From Stagnimonas aquatica (GTDB lineage Bacteria; Pseudomonadota; Gammaproteobacteria; Nevskiales; Nevskiaceae): a stretch of DNA of 64,000 nucleotides. This document shows, one piece after another, positions 45,805-54,869 of this stretch (positions within the stretch are counted from its first letter, which is position 1; the number at the start of each line of letters is the position of its first letter). Below the pieces are notes generated by a model that worked only from the letters and a program-made list of their open reading frames with translations, was not told the origin of the DNA and searched no databases. The position numbers were made by a program, and so were the translations under genes. The stretch covers positions 62,001 through 126,000 of the forward strand of contig NZ_RJVO01000001.1 of the NCBI RefSeq assembly GCF_003730135.1, read 5' to 3'.

Positions 45805-46842
45805 ATGACCCTACTCACCTGCCCCAAGACCCACGACACCCGCTACACCGCCCCGGTGGTGCCACCGGCGGTGCTCGCCGCTGTCTGCACCTACGCGGAA
45901 TCGCGCAGCCTCTCGCCGGAGCGCTGGTTTGCCGGCTCCGGACTGGATGCCAGCCAGCTCAGCGATCCTGACTTGCGCGTCTCCTACCGGCAGGCCTCGG
46001 TGGTACTGCGCCGCGCCCTGCAGGCACTGCAGGTGCCGGAAGCCGGCCTGGAAATCGGCCGACAGGAAACCCCGGCCTTCTTCGGCGTACTCGCCTTCGC
46101 GATGATGGCCAGCGCCAACCTCGGCGACGCGCTGCGCCTGGCCGCGCAGTACCACCAGGTCTCCGGCAGCCTGATGGACATCGCCCTCGATACCGACAGC
46201 CGGCAGCAGACGGTGATCGTCTCCGCCACGCCGCGCTTCCCCGACCCCGACCTCTTGCCGTTTCTCTGCGAGGAGCTGTTCACCAGCAGCCTGACCCTGG
46301 TGCAGCACCTCTTGGGCGAGCGCTTCACGCCGCTGCGCATGGAGTTCAGCTACCCGGCACCCGCCTATGCCGAGGCCTACCGCGCGGCATTCGGCTGCGA
46401 GGTGCGCTTCGATTGCGCACACAACCGTCTGATCGGCGAACAGCACTGGCTGGCGCGGCCACTGAAGACCCACAACCCCTTCGGCGTGCGTCTGGGCGAG
46501 GAGCTGTGCCGCAAGGCCTCGCGGGTACTGCCGGAGGACGACCTGACGCATGTCGTCGGCCGCCTGCTCAGCGCCCAGCTGCAGGCGCCACCGGGGATGA
46601 GCGAGATCGCCGGGCGCCTCAATATCACCGAGCGCACCCTGCGGCGCCGGCTGGCGCAGAGCGGCATCAGCTTCCGCCAGTTGCTCGACCAGGTGCGCGA
46701 GCAGCGCGCGCGCGAACTGCTGAGCCAGCCGCACCGGCAGCGCATCATCGACATCGCTGCCGAACTGGGTTTCAGCGACGGCCGCGAGTTTCGCCGCGCC
46801 TTCAAGCGCTGGACCGGGCACACCCCGCAGGCGATGGGCTGA
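45805..46842 (+). CDS. AraC-family regulator with arabinose-binding-type N-domain
   Basis: A 345-residue regulator. Residues about 25-210 form the long helical sensor domain seen in OruR/ArgR-like AraC proteins (VSYRQASVVLRRA, GVLAFAMMASANLGDALRL). The C-terminal 90 residues hold two helix-turn-helix units: MSEIAGRLNITERTLRRRL and IDIAAELGFSDGREFRRAFK, ending WTGHTPQAMG. It is divergent from the FMO-SDR-DUF1329 unit, which is its likeliest target. I could not define a convincing direct-repeat site in the 130-base gap. Confidence 0.93.
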   Translation: MTLLTCPKTHDTRYTAPVVPPAVLAAVCTYAESRSLSPERWFAGSGLDASQLSDPDLRVSYRQASVVLRRALQALQVPEAGLEIGRQETPAFFGVLAFAMMASANLGDALRLAAQYHQVSGSLMDIALDTDSRQQTVIVSATPRFPDPDLLPFLCEELFTSSLTLVQHLLGERFTPLRMEFSYPAPAYAEAYRAAFGCEVRFDCAHNRLIGEQHWLARPLKTHNPFGVRLGEELCRKASRVLPEDDLTHVVGRLLSAQLQAPPGMSEIAGRLNITERTLRRRLAQSGISFRQLLDQVREQRARELLSQPHRQRIIDIAAELGFSDGREFRRAFKRWTGHTPQAMG

Positions 46843-46975
46843 GCAGGGCCGATCAACCGGCCCGCCAGGACAAGCCAAGGCGGGGCTGCGTTCGCGCGGG
46901 CAGCGGCTAGAATCAGCGCGCCCGCCGGGGCCTGATGGCGCGCGGCGGCGTCCTCCCCTCGCCCGCCCCTTCCTC

Positions 46976-47914
46976 ATGTCCGTCTTCACCAAGGTCAGCC
47001 ACAACGAGTTGCGCGATTTCCTCAAGGCCTACCCGGTGGGCGAGCTGATCGGCTATCAGGGCATCGGCGAAGGGGTGGAGAACACCAACTACTTCGTCGA
47101 TACCACTGACGGCCGCTGGGTGCTGACCCTGTTCGAGCGGCTCAACCACGAAGACCTGCCGTTCTTCCTCGGCCTGATGGACCATCTCGCCGGCCGTGGC
47201 TATCCGAGCGCAATGCCGGCACGCAGCCGCGAGGGCGCCAACCTCACCAGCCTCAACGGCAAGCCGGCGGCCCTGGTGCGCCGGCTGGTCGGCCAGAGCG
47301 TGTTGTTCCCCAACATCGCCCAATGCCAGGCGGTGGGTCGGGCGCTGGGCGAGCTGCACGTCGCCGGCCTGTCCTTCGCCGGCCGCGCCGACAACACCCG
47401 TGGCCCGGCCTGGCGCCAGGCCACCGCCGAAACCCTGCTGCCGAGAGTCGATGCCGCGCAGCGCGCGCTGATCGAAAGCGAGCTGGCGGCGCAGGCGCAG
47501 CTCGACTGGGCGACGCTGCCGCAGGGCGTGATCCACGCCGACCTGTTCCGCGACAACGTGCTGTTCGTCGAGGACCGCCTCACCGGCGTCATCGACTTCT
47601 ACTACGCCTGCACCGACGCCCTCGCCTACGACCTGGCAGTGACGCTCAACGACTGGTGCACCGATCCCGACGGCCGCCCCAACCCGGCGCGCTGGCAGAT
47701 GATGACCCTGGCCTATCGCGGCTCGCGCGAGTTGAACGCCGCCGAACGCGCCGCCTGGCCGCTGGTGCTGCGCGCCGCCGCCTTCCGCTTCTATCTGTCG
47801 CGGCTCTACGACTGGACCTTTCCGCGCGAGGGCGACGTGGTGCACGTCAAAGACCCGGAGCAGTACCGGCGCATTCTGGAATGGCACCGCGACCAGGCGC
47901 CGCTGCCGCTGTAA
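46976..47914 (+). CDS. thrB: Homoserine kinase ThrB (APH-type)
   Basis: A 312-residue kinase with the aminoglycoside-phosphotransferase fold, the type II homoserine kinase of threonine biosynthesis. Motifs: ENTNYFV with TDGRWVLTLFE (nucleotide-binding N-lobe), GVIHADLFRDNVLF (catalytic loop with Asp and Asn) and GVIDFYYACTD (metal-binding Asp). Length is standard. TAGAAT at 46908-46913 may be its -10 box, with no clear -35. It is not next to other threonine genes here. Confidence 0.95.
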   Translation: MSVFTKVSHNELRDFLKAYPVGELIGYQGIGEGVENTNYFVDTTDGRWVLTLFERLNHEDLPFFLGLMDHLAGRGYPSAMPARSREGANLTSLNGKPAALVRRLVGQSVLFPNIAQCQAVGRALGELHVAGLSFAGRADNTRGPAWRQATAETLLPRVDAAQRALIESELAAQAQLDWATLPQGVIHADLFRDNVLFVEDRLTGVIDFYYACTDALAYDLAVTLNDWCTDPDGRPNPARWQMMTLAYRGSRELNAAERAAWPLVLRAAAFRFYLSRLYDWTFPREGDVVHVKDPEQYRRILEWHRDQAPLPL

Positions 47915-47967
47915 GCTCGCCGCCGCAACCAAAAAATAGAACGCTTTCGCGAAGAGGAGATGCGTCG

Positions 47968-49278
47968 ATGCTGGGCTTGAGCCGCTATCAATGGACCGTG
48001 CTGTTCGCCGCCTGGCTGGGCTGGGGCTTCGACGTTTTCGATGGCCTGCTGTTCAACTACGTGGCGCCCAACTGCGTGCCCACCCTGCTGGGTCTGGAGA
48101 TCGGTTCGCCGGCAGCCAAGAGCGCCACCCTGTACTGGACCGGCGTGCTCACTTCCATCCTGCTGATCGGCTGGGCGGTCGGCGGCGTGCTGTTCGGCTG
48201 GGTCTGCGACCGCATCGGCCGCACCCGCACCCTGCTGCTGACCATGGCGATGTACGCCTTCGGCACCGCCGCCTGCGCCTTCGCGCAGAACATCGAGATG
48301 CTGATCGCCTTCCGCATCATCGCCAGCCTGGGCATCGGCGGCGAATGGGCGGCGGGCGCGGCGATGGTCGCGGAGGCGGTGCCCGAGGAGAAGCGCGTCG
48401 AGGCCGGCGCGCTGCTTTATACGGCGGCGCCGATGGGCCTGTTCCTGGCCACCTGGGTCAACATGGAAGTCGCCGGCAACTGGTTCAAGGACTCCCCCGA
48501 AACCAGCTGGCGCTACGTCTTCCTGTTCGGCCTGATTCCCGCCGTGGTTGCCTTCCTGGTGCGGCTGTTCGTGCACGAGCCGGAACGCTGGAAGGCGGTC
48601 GCCGCCGTCAGCACCCCGCCGAAGCTCTCGGAGCTGTTCGCCCCCGGGGTCCGTGAGCTGACCCGCTCCGGCTTCTTCATGGCGGTGATCGCCCTGCTCA
48701 CCTGGTGGAGCTGCAATGCCTTCATCCCCACCGTCGCCGCCGGCCTGGGCCGCGCCAACGCCGAGTCGCTGGGTCTGGATGCCGCCGCCACCCGCGCGAT
48801 GGTCGAGCACTGGAAGACGCTCGCCGCGACCTACTTCAATCTCGGCGGCCTGATCGGCACCCTGCTCACCATCCCGGCCAGCAAGTACCTGGGCCGCAAG
48901 GCGATGTTCAGCATCTACTGGGCGGTGTCGGCGGCGGCAGTGCTGGCCACCTTCGGCCTCGACCTGGCGCCGCAATGGCGGCTGTACGGCTACTTCGTGA
49001 TCGGCCTGTCGGTGTTCGGCGTGTTCGGCAGCTTCACCTACTACCTGCCGGAGCTGTTCCCGACCCGCCTGCGCGGCACCGGCGCCGGCTTCTGCTACAA
49101 CATCGGCCGCATCATCGCCGCCGGCGGTCCCTTCCTGGTCGGCGCCATCGCCAGCCAGGGTGCGGCGGCGGCCAGCAGCGCGCTCAGCGTGCTGTTCTAC
49201 GTCGGCTTCATCCCCCTGATCGGCCTGCTGCTGATGCCCTGGGTGATCGAGACCCGCGGCCGCGCCCTGGCCGATTGA
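47968..49278 (+). CDS. MFS transporter
   Basis: A 436-residue major-facilitator protein with twelve hydrophobic segments. The loop 2-3 signature is GWVCDRIGRTRTLL, and helix 4-5 has ASLGIGGEWAAGAAMVAE, typical of the sialate/aromatic-acid proton symporter branch (the SHS and AAHS groups). The second half repeats the pattern at GLIGTLLTIPASKYLGRKAM. It probably imports an organic acid with protons; the substrate is unknown. GAAGAGGAGA lies seven bases before the ATG. The gene follows thrB by 53 bases and precedes a secreted protein gene by 14. Confidence 0.92.
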   Translation: MLGLSRYQWTVLFAAWLGWGFDVFDGLLFNYVAPNCVPTLLGLEIGSPAAKSATLYWTGVLTSILLIGWAVGGVLFGWVCDRIGRTRTLLLTMAMYAFGTAACAFAQNIEMLIAFRIIASLGIGGEWAAGAAMVAEAVPEEKRVEAGALLYTAAPMGLFLATWVNMEVAGNWFKDSPETSWRYVFLFGLIPAVVAFLVRLFVHEPERWKAVAAVSTPPKLSELFAPGVRELTRSGFFMAVIALLTWWSCNAFIPTVAAGLGRANAESLGLDAAATRAMVEHWKTLAATYFNLGGLIGTLLTIPASKYLGRKAMFSIYWAVSAAAVLATFGLDLAPQWRLYGYFVIGLSVFGVFGSFTYYLPELFPTRLRGTGAGFCYNIGRIIAAGGPFLVGAIASQGAAAASSALSVLFYVGFIPLIGLLLMPWVIETRGRALAD

Positions 49279-49292
49279 CCCGGAGTCTGTCC

Positions 49293-50042
49293 ATGTCCCA
49301 GCGCCCCCTCGCCGCCTTCGCCCTGCTCTGCGCCCTCGGTCTGCCCGCCGCCGCGCAGACGCCCACGCCCGCGCCGACCGCCAGCCAGGCCGAGCAGGAC
49401 TACCTGGCCGAACTGGCGCGCGTCGAGGCGGCCACCGCGCCGCAGTCGCTGGAGCCGCTGCTGGAGAAGGCCGAGGCGGTGCAGGGTGCGCTGATGGACA
49501 TCCCGGCCGACATGGGCGGCGAGGCGGTGATCGAGCGCTACAGCGAGCCCGAGTTCAGCGCCCTGCAAGCGCGCCTGCGCGGCATCCATCTGCAGCGCGG
49601 CATGGAAATCTTCGTGCAGCCGCTGCCGGCTTTCTTCAGCGCGCTCGCCGCCGCCCATGGCCGGCCCGCCGACCAGGCCTACTTCGCGCTCTACCAGGCC
49701 TACTGGGGCGAGCAGTTGTTCCCGGTGTACATGCAGCCGCGCGCGCTGGTGGTGGGTTGCGTGAAGTACGGCGACGGCCTGCTCAACCGCCTGTACGGCG
49801 ACTGGCTGCGCTACGCCAAGACCTACCCCGAGGCTTATCGCGCCAGCGTCCAGCAGATGCTCAAGGACTTCGAGGAAGTGTTCGCGCTCGGCACCTGTGC
49901 CTGCGGTGATCGCGCCGGCGTGGTACGCGAGCTGCAGCAGTTCAGCCGCGAGCACCCGCGCAGTCCGGCTGCGCCAGCAGCGACGCAGCGCTGGCGCGAG
50001 CTGAAGGCGCACACGGAAAAACTGCCGGTCAGTTGCGGCTGA
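49293..50042 (+). CDS. Secreted protein of unknown function
   Basis: A 249-residue protein with a signal peptide (cut near AAAQ, residue 22) followed by a Pro/Thr/Ala-rich stretch. The mature part is helical, with YFALYQAYWGEQLFPVYMQP in the middle. Four cysteines lie in the C-terminal half, including a Cys-Ala-Cys motif in GTCACGDRAG and one in PVSCG at the end, so disulfides or a metal site are possible. No family recognised. It is 14 bases after the MFS gene and probably co-transcribed. Confidence 0.75.
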   Translation: MSQRPLAAFALLCALGLPAAAQTPTPAPTASQAEQDYLAELARVEAATAPQSLEPLLEKAEAVQGALMDIPADMGGEAVIERYSEPEFSALQARLRGIHLQRGMEIFVQPLPAFFSALAAAHGRPADQAYFALYQAYWGEQLFPVYMQPRALVVGCVKYGDGLLNRLYGDWLRYAKTYPEAYRASVQQMLKDFEEVFALGTCACGDRAGVVRELQQFSREHPRSPAAPAATQRWRELKAHTEKLPVSCG

Positions 50043-50094
50043 AGACCCGCAGGGGCTGACCCTGGGCCGGCGCGAGTGCGCCGGCCGCCGCCAC

Positions 50095-52104
50095 TCAGTT
50101 TTCCACCTCGGTCAGCGACTGGCTGATGACCTGCGGCTGATTCACGGTCACCGCCTCCATGGTCACCGTCGCAGTGCCCAGCTGCACACCCAACAGTTGC
50201 AGCAGCGGATTGATCAGCGCCGTCGCCAGCGAGTTCACCAGCGTCAGCAGCGGCGCCAGGATCACGGTGTTGACACTGTTGACGATGCTGCTGACCAGGC
50301 CGACCAGACCGCCAACCAGGCCGCTGCCGGTCTGCTGGCTGGTGACACCCAGGTGCACGCCGACGTTCACCGGCGAGCCGATGGTCTGCGGATTCATATT
50401 GCTGACCGGGTTATTGGCCTGGTAGTAGGGCGGGCCGGAGTCGGTGCCGGGATCACGTTCGGTATAGCTGCTGATCGGGCTGAGCGTGCGCTGCCCCTGG
50501 CTGCCGACGCTCACCGAGGTCAGCTCCAGGCCCAGCGCCAGATTGGTGCTGCCCAACAAGCCGGCATTGACCGCCACCGTCGCCAGCGGCAGGTTGCCGG
50601 TCGGGCTCAGGGTCTGCGGGTTAGCGGCGGTGGCGGTGCCGCTGAAGGTGCCGACCTGCACATCGGCCACCGCAGTGCTGGCGCTGAGCGAGGCGATGGG
50701 ATGACCGTTGTTGCTGGAGGCGCGAGGGCATTGCAACGCCTCGAGCTGGGCTTCGGCGGAGGCCACGTCGACATCGACGCCCAGATTCAGGCTGCTGGGC
50801 AAGATCGCGACGCTGCTATGTACACCGAGAATGGCCAATATCCCGAGCAGAGAGTTGATCAAGGCCTCCAGCGCCGCCTTCAGGCCATTGAGCAACTGCC
50901 CGGCGCTGATGCGGATCTGCAGACGCACCTGCGCGGTCCGCGCCACCGCGCCTTCCGAGCCCACCGCACCCAGCCCTGGCTGCTGAGGCTCGACCACTTT
51001 CAGGAACACCTTGACATCGGCAACACCGGGCACCGATAGGCCCAGCCCGGGAATCGCCACGGAGGAAGGCCCGCCAGCGGCCGCCGCCGTGGCCGCCTGC
51101 CCCAAGGCATTCAGCAGGGTCATGCCGTCGATGAAGGGCAGCGCGGCAAGCAAATCGCTGACCGGCTGGTTGAGCGCCAGCCCGGTCATGTTCAGCAGCT
51201 CGCCCAAGCCGAAGACGGCGCCGTTGCTCTCAGCGACCCCGGCCAGTCCCTGCACCAGCCCCGAAACGCCGCTGCTGACCTGGTTCCCGGTGCCGGTGAG
51301 CGCGAATTCCAGCCCGTTGCCCACCACGCCCAGCCATTGCGGCAGGGTCAACTGGAGATTGAGTAGATCGGAAACATCCTGCACGCCCAGGCCCAGCTCG
51401 GTGGCGCCGGCCAGCAGATTGCCCAAGGAGACATGGGCATTGGCCAGACCGGCGTAGTCGGCGGCGGTGAGGTTGATGCCTGCGGTACAGGCCGCGCCGC
51501 CATTCGGGCAGAGCAGCGCGCGCAGCAGCGGGTTGAGCAGGGCCGACTGCTGGGTATTGAGGCTGAGCAGGCCGCTGCCGACATTGAACGCGCCCACCGC
51601 CTGCTGGCTGCCCACCGCCACGGCGGTCAGGCTGGCGTCCCGGTTGCCGGTCACCAGCGGGAAGATCCGGGTTGGCTGCTGGCGGCTGATGCGCACCCGC
51701 ACCGCGTCGAGGCGGTCGTCGCCGTCACCGAGTTCCTGGAACCCGCGCAGACCGCCGGGATTGCTCAGCTGGCGGCCGATCTGGACGCTGACCGTGTAGT
51801 CCTTGGTGCTGCTGGAATTGCGCGCGAGGCTGGCCATCACCTCGGCCAGGGCCTGCGCCTTGGAGCCCGGCACGCCGGAGCTGGACGCGCAGCCGCTGAC
51901 CACCCGCGAGGCGTCGAGGGCGGCGACATCGGCCAGCCGCTGGGTATCACGTTGCGCGTAGTAGAGCCGGCCGACATCCACCGCCAGCGCCAGTGCCGAC
52001 AGCAGCGCGACCAGGGTGAGCGCCGCGAAGACCGCGACCGCGCCAGCCTGGCGGTGGCGCGGTGCACGTGGATGCAAAGTCTTTGAAGTCACGGCGGCTT
52101 CCAT
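50095..52104 (-). CDS. TadG-like (Flp pilus-type) membrane-anchored protein
   Basis: A 669-residue protein. Residues about 15-65 are a TadE/TadG-type N-terminus: QAGAVAVFAALTLVALLSAL, then VDVGRLYYAQRDTQRLADVAALDASR. The rest is a very long extracytoplasmic part, Leu/Gly/Ser/Asn-rich, with Cys pairs and several hydrophobic stretches (for example residues about 600-650). TadG proteins are minor components of Flp/Tad pili or related secretion. No other tad gene is nearby. A GTG at codon 6, with GGAAG five bases upstream, is an alternative start. Function of the orphan is unknown. Confidence 0.82.
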   Translation of the reverse strand: MEAAVTSKTLHPRAPRHRQAGAVAVFAALTLVALLSALALAVDVGRLYYAQRDTQRLADVAALDASRVVSGCASSSGVPGSKAQALAEVMASLARNSSSTKDYTVSVQIGRQLSNPGGLRGFQELGDGDDRLDAVRVRISRQQPTRIFPLVTGNRDASLTAVAVGSQQAVGAFNVGSGLLSLNTQQSALLNPLLRALLCPNGGAACTAGINLTAADYAGLANAHVSLGNLLAGATELGLGVQDVSDLLNLQLTLPQWLGVVGNGLEFALTGTGNQVSSGVSGLVQGLAGVAESNGAVFGLGELLNMTGLALNQPVSDLLAALPFIDGMTLLNALGQAATAAAAGGPSSVAIPGLGLSVPGVADVKVFLKVVEPQQPGLGAVGSEGAVARTAQVRLQIRISAGQLLNGLKAALEALINSLLGILAILGVHSSVAILPSSLNLGVDVDVASAEAQLEALQCPRASSNNGHPIASLSASTAVADVQVGTFSGTATAANPQTLSPTGNLPLATVAVNAGLLGSTNLALGLELTSVSVGSQGQRTLSPISSYTERDPGTDSGPPYYQANNPVSNMNPQTIGSPVNVGVHLGVTSQQTGSGLVGGLVGLVSSIVNSVNTVILAPLLTLVNSLATALINPLLQLLGVQLGTATVTMEAVTVNQPQVISQSLTEVEN

Positions 52105-52193
52105 CCATCGTTCAGTGGTGTCGGAATTTTGACGCCCGACAGTGAAATCCGCTTTCCCGGCGGACAGGCGTAGCCGCCGACCGGTTCAGCGGA

Positions 52194-52631
52194 CTAGGCA
52201 GGCGACTTGGGCGAAGGTATCGCGTAACTGCCGCTGGCGTGCATCACCAGGGTATCCGGCGCGGCCGCCGACCAGACCCGCACCTCCATCACCACGGTCC
52301 GGCGCCCGAGCTTGAGGATACTGGCTTCGGCCACCACATCGCCGAGCGCGCCCTTGTTGAGGAAGCGCAGATTCATGTCGGCGGTCACCGTCATCAGCTC
52401 CGGGCCAATGTGCGCCATCACCGCCACGTACATGGCGGTATCGGCGGCGGCCATCAGGGTCGGGCCGGACAGCACCCGGCCCGGGCGCTGCATCCATTCC
52501 CGGTAGCGCATGCGGATGCGGGCGGCGCCGGGGCGGACTTCCTCGACCAGCAGCGGATTGTCGCCCTTGCCGCTGGGGAAGGCGCTGTTGAGCAATTGTT
52601 CGAGCTGGGCGGCGGTGAGCTTCAGTTCCAT
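52194..52631 (-). CDS. PaaI/hotdog-fold thioesterase
   Basis: A 145-residue hotdog-fold protein. The pattern GPTLMAAADTAMYVAVMA is the family helix, with an Asp in the active-site position, and TVTADMNLRFLNKG and VVMEVRVWSA are the beta strands. Such enzymes cleave acyl-CoA or aryl-CoA thioesters. It begins at MELKLTAAQ, overlapping the end of the TauE/SafE gene by ten bases, so the two are translationally coupled. Confidence 0.9.
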   Translation of the reverse strand: MELKLTAAQLEQLLNSAFPSGKGDNPLLVEEVRPGAARIRMRYREWMQRPGRVLSGPTLMAAADTAMYVAVMAHIGPELMTVTADMNLRFLNKGALGDVVAEASILKLGRRTVVMEVRVWSAAAPDTLVMHASGSYAIPSPKSPA

Positions 52632-53377
52632 GTCGAAAGGATTCCGGTAAGGCCGTCGTAGAGCAGTTTGGCGGCGAGCAGGAGCAGGATCAGGCTGAAC
52701 AGGCGCGCGAAATGCGCCTCGGAAATGTGGGCGTTGGCGCGCTTGCCGGCCCAGGTCCCCGCCACCACCGAGGCCGCCAGCGGCCCCAGCAGCCAGGGCT
52801 GGGAAAACACCGAGTAGCCGACCGCACCATAGGCGATCACCCGCAGGCCATGACCGATCACCTGGGTCAGCGCCAGGGTGCCGATGGTGGTTTCCTTGGC
52901 CCATTCCGGACGGAAGAACAGGCGGCCGACGAACAGGCCGGTGGCGCCCACGAACATCCCCAGCGCGCCGTTGAGCAGGCCGGCGGTCAGGTAGGCGGCG
53001 CGGGGCGGCAGCGGCGCGCGCGCGGACTGCCCCGGCGCCAGCGAGGCGAGGATCAGCAGCGCCAGGATCAGCCGCACCCAGTCGCCATCCACCGCCGCCG
53101 CGTAGGGCGCGACCAGGAAGGTCGCCGGCACCGCCGCCAGCGCGAACCAACCGGCGGCGCGCCACTCGACATGGCGCAGATAGGCGACGGTGCGCGAGGA
53201 GTTGGAGACCAGCTGCACGGCGGCGAACAGCGGCACCGCCTCGGCCGGCGCCATCCCCACCGCGTAGAGCACGCCAATCAGGATGGTGCCGCCGCCCAGA
53301 CCGGCGACCCCGGACAGGAAGGCGGTGCCGAAGCCGCAGACGGTCAGGGCGGCGATCAGCAGCGGCGTCGGTGTCAT
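52622..53377 (-). CDS. TauE/SafE family membrane exporter
   Basis: A 251-residue membrane protein with about eight hydrophobic segments in two halves. FGTAFLSGVAGLGGGTILIGVL near the N-terminus and GLLNGALGMFVGATGLFVG in the middle are the paired family motifs. TauE/SafE proteins export sulfite, sulfoacetate or other organic anions, and some act in acetate uptake. Its stop overlaps the thioesterase start. The substrate is unknown; the coupling suggests a small organic acid released from CoA, but that is inference. Confidence 0.9.
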   Translation of the reverse strand: MTPTPLLIAALTVCGFGTAFLSGVAGLGGGTILIGVLYAVGMAPAEAVPLFAAVQLVSNSSRTVAYLRHVEWRAAGWFALAAVPATFLVAPYAAAVDGDWVRLILALLILASLAPGQSARAPLPPRAAYLTAGLLNGALGMFVGATGLFVGRLFFRPEWAKETTIGTLALTQVIGHGLRVIAYGAVGYSVFSQPWLLGPLAASVVAGTWAGKRANAHISEAHFARLFSLILLLLAAKLLYDGLTGILSTWN

Positions 53378-53462
53378 CGCAGCCGACTCCCGCAGTCAGG
53401 GTTCGGCGCACTGCGAGCCGCGCCACGGCCGCCATCCGCTGGCGCCGCCGGACCGAAACGCC

Positions 53463-54644
53463 TCACAGCACCAGCGCGGTGGCCAGCACCAGCATCAGCC
53501 CCATGCCGGCGATGTCCGTGCCGGTGGTCAGGAAGATGCTGGAAGCCGTCGCCGGGTCGGCGCCGCAGCGGCGCAGGGCCAGCGGCACCAGCACACCGAA
53601 CAGGCCGGAGACCAGGCAGGCGCCGGTCATCGCCAGCACGATCACCAGCGCCAGCTTCAGTGCCTGCGGATTGCCGTCGAGACCACCGGCGGTCCACCAC
53701 ATGGCCGCGCCCGCCACCAGGCCGGTGAGCAGGCCGTTGAGCGCGCCCAGCAGCGCCTCCTTGGTCAGCAGCCGGGCCAGCGGCAGGCTGTCGAAATCAC
53801 CGAGCGTGAGCCCGCGCAGACTGATCGCCAGGGCCTGGCAGCCGGTGTTGCCGCTCTGGCCGGCGAGCAGCGGCAGGAAGGCGGCGAGCGCGACGATCTG
53901 GGTGATGGTGTCCTCGAAGGCGCCGACCACGAAGGCGGCCAGGAAGGCGGTCAGCAGATTGATCTGCAACCAGGGATGGCGTGCCCGGAACGCCGCCCAG
54001 AACGGCGTGCCAACCCGCTCCTCCTTGTCGATACCGACCATGCGCCCGGACTGGGCGCTGAGTTCCAGCGCCTGGTGCTCGAACAGCTTCCAGCCACGGA
54101 CGATGCCGACCAGCCGCCCGGCCTCGTCGCAGACTGGGTAGACCGGGTAGTGGCGGCGCACGGTGGCGGCCACCGCCTCGCCCACCGGCGTCTCCGGCGC
54201 CAGCCGGAAGGGCTCGCGCAGCATCACCTGCGCCAGGGTCTGGCCGGGCTCGGCCAGCAGCAGCTCGCGCATCACCACCAGGCCGACCAGGCGCTGCGCC
54301 GCGTCGAGGGCGTAGAGATAGGTGAGCTGCTGCGGCTCCGGCTGCGCGCGCAGCCAGACGATGGTGTCGGCGACAGTGGTTTCCTGCGGCAGCGCGCCGC
54401 GCGGCGGCTCCATCAGCTCAGAGACCACGCCCGGCAATTCGGCGACTTCGCCGGCCTCCTCGATGGCCCCTGGCAGTTGCGCCGCGATGCGCGCCGCCGA
54501 CGCCGGGCCCAGCGCCGCGAGAGCCGCTTCGATACGCGCCGGAGGCTCGTCAGCAAGCCGCGCGGCGGCATCCGGCGGGGAGCGACCCTGCAACTCGCGC
54601 AGCAAACCGGCCAGGTCGTCGTCGGGGCGATCGGATTCAGGCAT
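53463..54644 (-). CDS. mgtE: Magnesium transporter MgtE
   Basis: A 393-residue Mg2+ channel. Two CBS domains occupy about residues 80-200 (TVADTIVWLRAQ, YLYALDAAQRLVGLVVMREL; YPVYPVCDEAGRLVGIVRGW). Five membrane helices follow, with LLAGQSGNTGCQALAISLRGL and GTDIAGMGLMLVLATAL, including the conserved Asp of the pore. The N-terminal MgtE_N helical domain is clearly shortened (about 75 residues). The start MPESDRP at 54644 is preferred; the longer frame to 54788 adds residues unlike the family. Confidence 0.93.
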   Translation of the reverse strand: MPESDRPDDDLAGLLRELQGRSPPDAAARLADEPPARIEAALAALGPASAARIAAQLPGAIEEAGEVAELPGVVSELMEPPRGALPQETTVADTIVWLRAQPEPQQLTYLYALDAAQRLVGLVVMRELLLAEPGQTLAQVMLREPFRLAPETPVGEAVAATVRRHYPVYPVCDEAGRLVGIVRGWKLFEHQALELSAQSGRMVGIDKEERVGTPFWAAFRARHPWLQINLLTAFLAAFVVGAFEDTITQIVALAAFLPLLAGQSGNTGCQALAISLRGLTLGDFDSLPLARLLTKEALLGALNGLLTGLVAGAAMWWTAGGLDGNPQALKLALVIVLAMTGACLVSGLFGVLVPLALRRCGADPATASSIFLTTGTDIAGMGLMLVLATALVL

Positions 54645-54869
54645 AAGAGTCACCGGAGGGCGCGGGTCGCGAGTCGTGGATGGCAGCTCGCAGAGTACCG
54701 GCAGTTTCGGACCGAAGGCAGCCCGCAGGCGGAGCAGCAATGATCGGCCGCCGTCGCCCGATGCCGACGGGGCTGCCGGCGGCGCCATCAGCCCCTTCGC
54801 AAAAAGGAATATCGGACCGCCCCCGACCGAGCCAGAGCGAATTTCACCACTTCGCGCCCCCCGGAACTG

